A stretch of 18,014 nt of DNA, from assembly GCA_021636625.1 (NCBI GenBank), contig JAJWLX010000066.1, forward strand, positions 1 through 18,014, in the 5' to 3' direction. Position 1 is the first letter of the stretch; each line of letters begins with the position of its first letter. The notes beneath the pieces are model-generated. The model worked only from the letters and a program-made list of their open reading frames with translations. It searched no databases and had not been told where the DNA came from. Source of the DNA: Prevotella sp. Its GTDB lineage: Bacteria; Bacteroidota; Bacteroidia; Bacteroidales; Bacteroidaceae. Below, one piece after another: positions 12,985 through 18,014 of this stretch. Both the position numbers and the translations under genes were made by a program.

Positions 12985-13854
12985 ATGAAAGATATTTGTT
13001 GTATAGGGCATGTAACCAAAGATAAGATAGTTACCCCAAACAGAACTGTTTACATGGCTGGCGGAACATCGTTCTACTTCGCCTACGCCATCAACCAACT
13101 GCCCAAGGATGTGAGCTTTTCGCTCATCACGGCAATGGATCCAACAGAAACAGAGCCTGTAGAAAAGATGCGCCAGGCGGGCATAGAAGTAACCCTCAAT
13201 CCTTCGCGCAATACCGTCTTCTTCGAGAATATCTACGGAGAAAACCAGAACGAGCGCAAGCAGCGTGTGCTTGCCAAGGCTGATCCATTCACCATCAGAC
13301 AGCTGGAGCACGTGGAGGCGAAAGTCTATCACCTGGGAAGTCTGCTGAGCGATGATTTCTCGCCCGAGGTAGTGGAATTCCTCTCGCGCAGCGGAAGGGT
13401 TTCCATCGACGTGCAGGGCTATCTGCGCGAGGTGAGAGACGAGAAGGTGTATCCGATAGACTGGAAGGATAAGCTGGAAGTGCTGAAGAACACCTACTAT
13501 CTGAAGGTGAACGAGACGGAGATGGAGACCATCACGGGGCTGAAGGAGCCACGCGAGGCTGCAAAGCTGATACATTCGTGGGGAGTTACCGAGGTAATCA
13601 TCACGCTGGGCAGCGAGGGTTCTCTGATTTATGTAGATGACACCTTCTACGAGATTCCCGCTTATCCTCCTCACGAGGTGGTGGATGCTACCGGATGCGG
13701 CGACACCTATTCTGCCGGTTATCTCTACAAGCGACTGCAGGGTGCCACTCCTACCGAGGCTGGCAAGTTTGCGGCTGCCATGTGCACCATCAAGCTGGAG
13801 CATAATGGTCCGTTCAACCGCACCATCCAGGACGTAGAACGCATCATGAAATAA
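12985..13854 (+). CDS. PfkB-family (ribokinase-like) sugar or nucleoside kinase
   Basis: A 289-residue cytosolic kinase of the ribokinase superfamily. The diagnostic second signature is VVDATGCGDTYSAGYLYK at 232-249, with the anion hole at Gly237-Gly239 and catalytic base Asp240. The substrate-side GGTSFYFA at 26-33 resembles the usual GG-x-x-x-N-x-A motif but lacks the asparagine. The N-terminus MKDICCIGHVTKDKIV replaces the more common 'G-x-x-x-x-D'. These changes suggest a substrate other than ribose or fructose-6-phosphate, and I do not assign one. No sugar-uptake or catabolic gene is adjacent, so context gives no clue. It is followed after 65 bases by the helicase gene, which has its own -7 box. 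Confidence 0.88.
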   Translation: MKDICCIGHVTKDKIVTPNRTVYMAGGTSFYFAYAINQLPKDVSFSLITAMDPTETEPVEKMRQAGIEVTLNPSRNTVFFENIYGENQNERKQRVLAKADPFTIRQLEHVEAKVYHLGSLLSDDFSPEVVEFLSRSGRVSIDVQGYLREVRDEKVYPIDWKDKLEVLKNTYYLKVNETEMETITGLKEPREAAKLIHSWGVTEVIITLGSEGSLIYVDDTFYEIPAYPPHEVVDATGCGDTYSAGYLYKRLQGATPTEAGKFAAAMCTIKLEHNGPFNRTIQDVERIMK

Positions 13855-13903
13855 ATTTTAGATAATTTATCCTATTATCTTCTTATTTTTGCCTGAATTG
13901 GTG

Positions 13904-13911
13904 TAACTTTG
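13904..13911 (+). promoter_or_regulatory. -7 box of the helicase gene
   Basis: TAACTTTG lies 8 bases before the ATG at 13920, predicting an almost leaderless message. The -33 element is not clear. Confidence 0.5.
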
Positions 13912-13919
13912 CATCCTAT

Positions 13920-15923
13920 ATGGAACAGATTTCACCAATTCAGGCATTATTGCAACAACGCACCCTGCTCCAACTGGAGTATTACACCGAGAAGGAAGCC
14001 TTCCGTAAGCTCACCGAACAGATGGGAATGCAGCGCAAGGTGAAACGAGGTGATGCCTGGTTCCCGCTCCGTGTGGGAAAAAGCTTTTATAATTCGCTGA
14101 ATCAAACAGCCATTGAGGTCTTCCGCACCTCTGATCAGGATATCGAGCACAACTTTGAGTTCGGTCGCCCCGTCATGTTCTTTATGGTCAAGAAGATGGG
14201 CAAGAATGAGGACCAGGGCAGAAAAGTTCAAAGTATCAAATATTTTTCTTTTACCGGAACCGTGAGCTATGTGGATGGCGACAGAATGGTGATTACCGTG
14301 CCCGACTCTGCCCCATTGCTCGATTTGCAGCAATCTGCGGAGCCTATCGGCGTACAGCTATCCTTTGATGAAACCAGCTACAAGCTGATGTTTGAAGCCT
14401 TGGATAGAGTGATGAAGGCAAAGAACAACCGCCTGGCTTATCTCCGCGATTTATTCTATTCGCATCAGAAGGCTGGCAGATTCTCCTTCGAACCAATGAA
14501 GTTCCCTTGGCTCAATCCTACCCAGGAAAGGGCTGTGAATGAGGTGCTTTGGGCAAAGGATGTGGCTATTGTTCACGGACCTCCGGGAACCGGAAAGACC
14601 ACAACCCTGGTGGAAGCCATCAACGAAACCCTGATGCGAGAGAGTCAGGTGCTGGTGTGCGCACAGAGCAATATGGCGGTGGACTGGATTTCTGAAAAAT
14701 TGGTGGATAGAGGCATAAATGTGCTCCGTATCGGAAACCCTACCCGTGTGAACGACAAGATGCTGGGCTTCACCTACGAGCGCCGTTTCGAGAGTCATCC
14801 CGACTATCCGCAGCTCTGGGCTATCCGCAAGGCAATCAGAGAATTAAGGAAAAACAGGAAGAAAGGTAGCGAGAACTATCATCAGAAGATGGATAGGCTG
14901 AAGAGCCGTGCCGCCGAAATAGAAATCCGCATCAATTCTGAACTCTTTGGCGAGGCGCGTGTCATCGCCTGCACCCTGGTGGGTTCTGCCCATCGGTTGC
15001 TGGAAGGCATGAAGTTCGGCACCCTGTTTATCGACGAGGCAGCCCAGGCTTTGGAAGCCGCCTGCTGGATTCCGATGAAAAGAGCCAGCCGAGTGATTCT
15101 GGCGGGCGACCATTGTCAGCTGCCGCCTACCGTGAAGAGTATTGCGGCATTGAGAGCCGGACTGGGCAAGACCCTGATGGAGCGCATTGCCGAAAACAAG
15201 CCGGAGGTAGTAACCCTACTGAAGATTCAGTACCGCATGAACGACGAAATCATGCGATTCTCCAGCGACTGGTTCTACGGGGGCAAGGTGGAGAGTGCGC
15301 CACAGATCAAATACCGCAGCGTTTTGGATTACGACCATCCGATAACGTGGATTGATACTTCGAACGAGGAGAATCAGATAACGATAGAAGGAGAAGATGC
15401 TCCTGAGGATTCTGCATCCACATCATCTTCTGTATCTGCAGCCAATCAGAATTCTGATTTGAACTTCAAGGAACAGTTTGTGGGCGAGAGTTTCGGGCGT
15501 ATCAATAAGGCGGAAGCCGAGCTTACCCTGCTCACCCTGGCGGAATACTTCACCAAGATAGGCAAGCAGCGGGTATTGAGCGAGAGCATCGACGTAGGCA
15601 TCATTTCGCCTTATCGTGCCCAGGTGCAGTATCTGAAGAAGCTCATCAAGAAGTATGAATTCTTCAAGCCTTACCGCCGCCTGATAAGCGTGAATACGGT
15701 GGATGGTTTCCAGGGGCAGGAGCGCGATGTGATTCTCATCTCCCTGGTACGCTCCAACGATGAGGGCCAGATTGGTTTTCTGAAAGACCTTCGCCGCATG
15801 AACGTGGCGATGACGAGAGCCCGAATGAAGCTCATCATCCTGGGCAACAAGGACACGATGACGAAACATCCTTTCTACAAGAAACTGTGGGAGTATGTGG
15901 AGGCTATCAACAACAACGAATAA
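13920..15923 (+). CDS. SF1B DNA/RNA helicase, Upf1/IGHMBP2-like
   Basis: A 667-residue superfamily 1 helicase. Motifs in order: LNPTQERAV (Q-like) near 198-206, Walker A GPPGTGKTT at 220-228, CAQSNMAVDW (Ia) at 247-256, FIDEAAQALEA with DEAA at 372-375 (II), LAGDHCQLPP at 394-403 (III), QYRMNDEIM at 437-445 (IV), VNTVDGFQGQERDVI at 591-605 (V) and NVAMTRAR at 628-635 (VI). DEAA, with the VDGFQGQERD form of motif V, places it with Upf1/SMUBP-2-type 5'-3' enzymes. The N-terminal 150 residues resemble the beta-barrel domain that precedes the helicase core in that group. Residues of about 481-520 form an acidic, Ser-rich, low-complexity insert between motifs IV and V. The nucleic-acid target is unknown. 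Probable operon with the small gene 15 bases downstream. Confidence 0.92.
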   Translation: MEQISPIQALLQQRTLLQLEYYTEKEAFRKLTEQMGMQRKVKRGDAWFPLRVGKSFYNSLNQTAIEVFRTSDQDIEHNFEFGRPVMFFMVKKMGKNEDQGRKVQSIKYFSFTGTVSYVDGDRMVITVPDSAPLLDLQQSAEPIGVQLSFDETSYKLMFEALDRVMKAKNNRLAYLRDLFYSHQKAGRFSFEPMKFPWLNPTQERAVNEVLWAKDVAIVHGPPGTGKTTTLVEAINETLMRESQVLVCAQSNMAVDWISEKLVDRGINVLRIGNPTRVNDKMLGFTYERRFESHPDYPQLWAIRKAIRELRKNRKKGSENYHQKMDRLKSRAAEIEIRINSELFGEARVIACTLVGSAHRLLEGMKFGTLFIDEAAQALEAACWIPMKRASRVILAGDHCQLPPTVKSIAALRAGLGKTLMERIAENKPEVVTLLKIQYRMNDEIMRFSSDWFYGGKVESAPQIKYRSVLDYDHPITWIDTSNEENQITIEGEDAPEDSASTSSSVSAANQNSDLNFKEQFVGESFGRINKAEAELTLLTLAEYFTKIGKQRVLSESIDVGIISPYRAQVQYLKKLIKKYEFFKPYRRLISVNTVDGFQGQERDVILISLVRSNDEGQIGFLKDLRRMNVAMTRARMKLIILGNKDTMTKHPFYKKLWEYVEAINNNE

Positions 15924-15938
15924 AACAAAGACTATTTT

Positions 15939-16331
15939 ATGCTACAACGAGACTACATACAGCGACTGATTCGCGAGTTTATGGCGGCACTCGAAAGAAT
16001 GCTCGAAAAGAAAGAGGTGGAGGTGAGACGTGAGAAGATCAGGGAGCTTTACGACCAATACGTAGGCCCTTATGCCTTCTACAGCATCGCCACCATCGAG
16101 GATGTGATGAAGGCAATGGCAGGAATTGCCGATGAGGAGAAACGACTCTCCAAGATGGACATGCTTGCTGAACTCTACTATCACGAGGCGGATACCGTGG
16201 GACAGCCCACAAGAGACGAACTGCTGAACAAGGCTTTCATGCTCTTCGATTATGTGGAAGCCCACGGAGATACGTTCTCCATCGAGCGCCGTAACAAAAT
16301 GGCAGAAATCAAACAGAAAGTGGGAAGATAA
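15939..16331 (+). CDS. Small helical protein of unknown function (possibly DUF6483-like)
   Basis: A 130-residue, highly charged, mainly alpha-helical soluble protein with no signal peptide or membrane segment. It begins MLQRDYIQRLIREFMAALERML and contains LAELYYHEADTVGQPTRDEL and a KAFMLFDYVEAHGDTFS segment that looks like a TPR-type helix pair. The opening resembles DUF6483-type proteins, but this is a tentative recollection. It begins 15 bases after the helicase stop with no promoter between, so the two are almost certainly co-transcribed and may work together. Confidence 0.75.
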   Translation: MLQRDYIQRLIREFMAALERMLEKKEVEVRREKIRELYDQYVGPYAFYSIATIEDVMKAMAGIADEEKRLSKMDMLAELYYHEADTVGQPTRDELLNKAFMLFDYVEAHGDTFSIERRNKMAEIKQKVGR

Positions 16332-16429
16332 GGCACGGATTACACGGATTACACGGATTTATGACGCTAATGTAAGTAAAGCGATTATAATCTTATAAAA
16401 AATCCGTGTAATCCGTGTAATCCGTGCCT
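16331..16429. repeat. Long inverted repeat built from ACACGGATT units
   Basis: The 30-base arms 16331-16360 and 16400-16429 are perfectly complementary and enclose a 39-base loop. Each arm holds about three copies of a 10-base unit (CGGATTACAC). It starts at the stop codon of the small helical protein. It would give a very stable hairpin and probably ends that operon or protects its message. Confidence 0.9.
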
Positions 16430-16460
16430 AAAAACTGCAGAGGGCATGTTTTTTAGGCAC
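16424..16460 (+). promoter_or_regulatory. Second hairpin that competes with the long inverted repeat
   Basis: GTGCCTAAAAA (16424-16434) pairs with TTTTTAGGCAC (16450-16460). The GTGCCT end is shared with the right arm of the repeat at 16331-16429, so both stems cannot be complete at once. The geometry is attenuator-like and lies 52 bases upstream of the MATE ORF. Confidence 0.45.
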
Positions 16461-16503
16461 ACCCTCCTCCTTTTTATATTTTAGGATAACAAAAACTAAT
16501 CAT

Positions 16504-16537
16504 AAAGTTCAATGGTCAAAGCTCAAAGTTCAAAGTC
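16504..16537 (+). repeat. Heptamer repeats (AAAGTTC) at the start of the MATE gene
   Basis: AAAGTTC, AATGGTC, AAAGCTC, AAAGTTC and AAAGTC follow one another from 16504 to 16537. The ATG at 16512 is inside the second unit, so the predicted residues VKAQSSKS are repeat-derived. Confidence 0.85.
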
Positions 16538-17876
16538 AACAAACGACATGACTATAGGCTCGCCTTTGCGAGCCATCATCAAATTTGCTATTCCGCTGAT
16601 TCTAGGCTACATCCTTCAACAGATGTATCTCATCATCGATGCCGCCATCGTGGGAAGATGGATTGGCGTAGGGGCTCTTGCGGCTGTTGGCGCATCCAGT
16701 TCCATCATGTTCCTCATCATGGGCTTCTGCAACGGCTCCTGTGCCGGTTTTGCCATCCCTATCGCCCAGGCTTTCGGCGCCAAGGATTACGCCAAGATGC
16801 GAGCTTACGTAAGCAACAGCATCCGCATCGCCGTGGTGTTTGCCGTGGTCATCACCTTTCTTTCCTGCATCTTCTGCGGAAAGATTCTGCATCTGGTGAA
16901 TACACCGAAGGAGGTGTTCGATGATGCCTACATCTTCCTGATGCTGCAGTTTGCGGCAATTCCTTTCACCATAGGCTACAATTTGCTCTCCGGTCAGATT
17001 CGTGCCTTAGGCAACTCCAAGCAGCCATTCTATTTCCTCATCACCGCCTCCGTCATCAACATCATTCTCGATGGCATTCTGATTCTCGGCATGGGACTGG
17101 GCGTAGAGGGTGCGGGCATTGCCACCTGGCTCTCGCAGGGAATCTCCGTGCTGCTCTGTATCTGGTTTATCAAGAAGAAAATGCAGATTCTGATTCCGAA
17201 GGGTGAGGAAAGGAAATTCGACAACAAGAAGATAAGCATTCTGCTGAACAACGGCGTTCCGATGGGATTGCAGTTCTCCATTACTGCCATCGGCCTCATC
17301 ATGCTGCAGAGTGCCAACAACGCTCTGGGAACGGTTTATGTGGCTGCATTTACTGCCTCTATGCGCATCAAATATCTCTTTACCTGCGTATTCGAGAACA
17401 TCGGAGTAGCGATGGCTACCTATTGCGGTCAGAACCTGGGAGCCAGGAAGTTGGATAGAATCGGTCAGGGCGTAAGGGCTTCCATCAGGATGATGCTGGT
17501 TTATTTCGTCTTCACCTTCCTGCTCATCTATCCGTTTGCCGACGAGATGATGATGCTCTTCGTGGATAAGGGCGAGGCGGAAGTGGTAACTTATGCTGCC
17601 CAGTTTATGCGCATAGCCAACTATTTCTATCCTTGTCTGGGCTTGCTCACCATCCTGCGCTACAGCATTCAGGGCTTGGGTTACAGCAACCTCTCGATGC
17701 TGAGTGGCGTGATGGAAATGATAGCGAGATGTGGCGTGAGTCTCTGGCTGGTACCAGCCCTGGCATGGACGGGTGTCTGCTTCGGCGACCCTGTAGCGTG
17801 GGTCATGGCAGATCTCTTCCTCATTCCCGCCTTCCTGTGGCTTTATAAGCATCTGAAGAAGGAGCAAGTCCGATAG
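16512..17876 (+). CDS. MATE-family multidrug/metabolite exporter
   Basis: A 454-residue inner-membrane protein with about twelve hydrophobic segments in two homologous halves. The start of the family domain is clear at MTIGSPLRAIIKFAIPLILGYILQQ, followed by YLIIDAAIVGRWIGVGALAAVG, a standard MATE helix 2 region, and YCGQNLGARKLDRIGQGV in the second half, mirroring AFGAKDYAKMRAYVSNS in the first. MATE proteins exchange Na+ or H+ for organic cations or drugs; the substrate cannot be told. The first 12 residues come partly from a heptamer DNA repeat, and ATG 16548 (MTIGSPL) is an equally or more likely start, giving 442 residues. No TAnnTTTG box was found close upstream, while a strong inverted repeat lies at 16331-16460. 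Confidence 0.93.
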   Translation: MVKAQSSKSTNDMTIGSPLRAIIKFAIPLILGYILQQMYLIIDAAIVGRWIGVGALAAVGASSSIMFLIMGFCNGSCAGFAIPIAQAFGAKDYAKMRAYVSNSIRIAVVFAVVITFLSCIFCGKILHLVNTPKEVFDDAYIFLMLQFAAIPFTIGYNLLSGQIRALGNSKQPFYFLITASVINIILDGILILGMGLGVEGAGIATWLSQGISVLLCIWFIKKKMQILIPKGEERKFDNKKISILLNNGVPMGLQFSITAIGLIMLQSANNALGTVYVAAFTASMRIKYLFTCVFENIGVAMATYCGQNLGARKLDRIGQGVRASIRMMLVYFVFTFLLIYPFADEMMMLFVDKGEAEVVTYAAQFMRIANYFYPCLGLLTILRYSIQGLGYSNLSMLSGVMEMIARCGVSLWLVPALAWTGVCFGDPVAWVMADLFLIPAFLWLYKHLKKEQVR

Positions 17877-17979
17877 GGTATTTTTGACGTTTTAAAAATT
17901 TGCATTAAAAAATATTCTGCTAAGGGTTAGGAAAATGAAAATTCGATTGTAATATAGGCAAAAGAAAAGAAATAAAGTA
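17877..17979. other. AT-rich gap before the last gene
   Basis: About 100 bases of AT-rich sequence with no hairpin, repeat or perfect TAnnTTTG box that I can support. Confidence 0.4.
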
Positions 17980-18014
17980 ATGCAAATAAACAAAGAAACG
18001 ATAGAACAGCTCTT
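17980..18014 (+). CDS. Start of a gene cut by the window edge
   Basis: An ATG at 17980 opens a frame reading MQINKETIEQL that runs off the end. The AT-rich, purine-rich upstream sequence fits a gene start in this genome, but only 11 residues are visible and no function can be given. Confidence 0.45.
   Translation, partial: MQINKETIEQL

Noticed and set aside
17007..17867. 286-codon minus-strand frame opposite the MATE gene
   Set aside because: Shadow of the MATE coding sequence with no membrane segments or domain of its own.

Overview
The window reads as a chromosomal piece of a Bacteroidales bacterium, most likely Prevotella/Segatella. Many genes are preceded by the Bacteroidetes sigma-factor -7 box TAnnTTTG, several with a TTTG -33 box 19-20 bases further upstream, and Shine-Dalgarno sites are mostly absent. 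The fimbrillin-type (type V pilus) lipoproteins, the DUF3575 remnant and the AAA ATPase/DUF4143 gene are also typical of this group. The genus is an inference.

Layout. (1) 203-2708, plus strand: threonine ammonia-lyase (ilvA), the enamine deaminase ridA that removes reactive products of IlvA, and an ABC importer ATPase of the siderophore/B12 type without its permease. (2) 2709-8198, an AT-rich accessory block. It holds a gene-poor 500-base stretch with a possible 27-residue Cys-rich micro-ORF and strong inverted repeats; a 73-residue helix-turn-helix protein; a minus-strand fimbrial operon made of a truncated DUF3575 gene, a frameshifted major-fimbrillin gene and an intact 533-residue adhesin-like lipoprotein; and a plus-strand AAA ATPase/DUF4143 cassette. 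(3) 8222-17876, housekeeping and transport genes with higher GC: an EamA/DMT exporter (minus), a long RluA-type pseudouridine synthase (plus), an AspT/YidE-type transporter (minus), a PfkB-family kinase (plus), a Upf1-like SF1 helicase followed by a small helical protein (plus, probable operon), and a MATE exporter (plus). The first bases of another gene close the window.

The accessory block deserves the most attention. Upstream of the fimbrial promoter lie four 7-base half-sites at an exact 11-base spacing. A 26-base copy of that site (21 of 26 identical) lies in opposite orientation at the far end of the fimbrial operon. Outside both sits a 21-base palindrome, once on the left and twice on the right, the right pair directly upstream of the ATPase promoter. 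A degenerate copy of the 3' end of the EamA gene lies on the far side of the ATPase cassette, which suggests that the cassette was inserted at the end of that gene. The fimbrial operon appears partly decayed.

A second theme is short in-frame tandem duplication. The RluA-type gene carries three separate sets, the ilvA 3' flank carries three 15-base units, and the MATE N-terminus is written over a heptamer repeat. All functions are assigned from recognised motifs by eye; no database search was possible.
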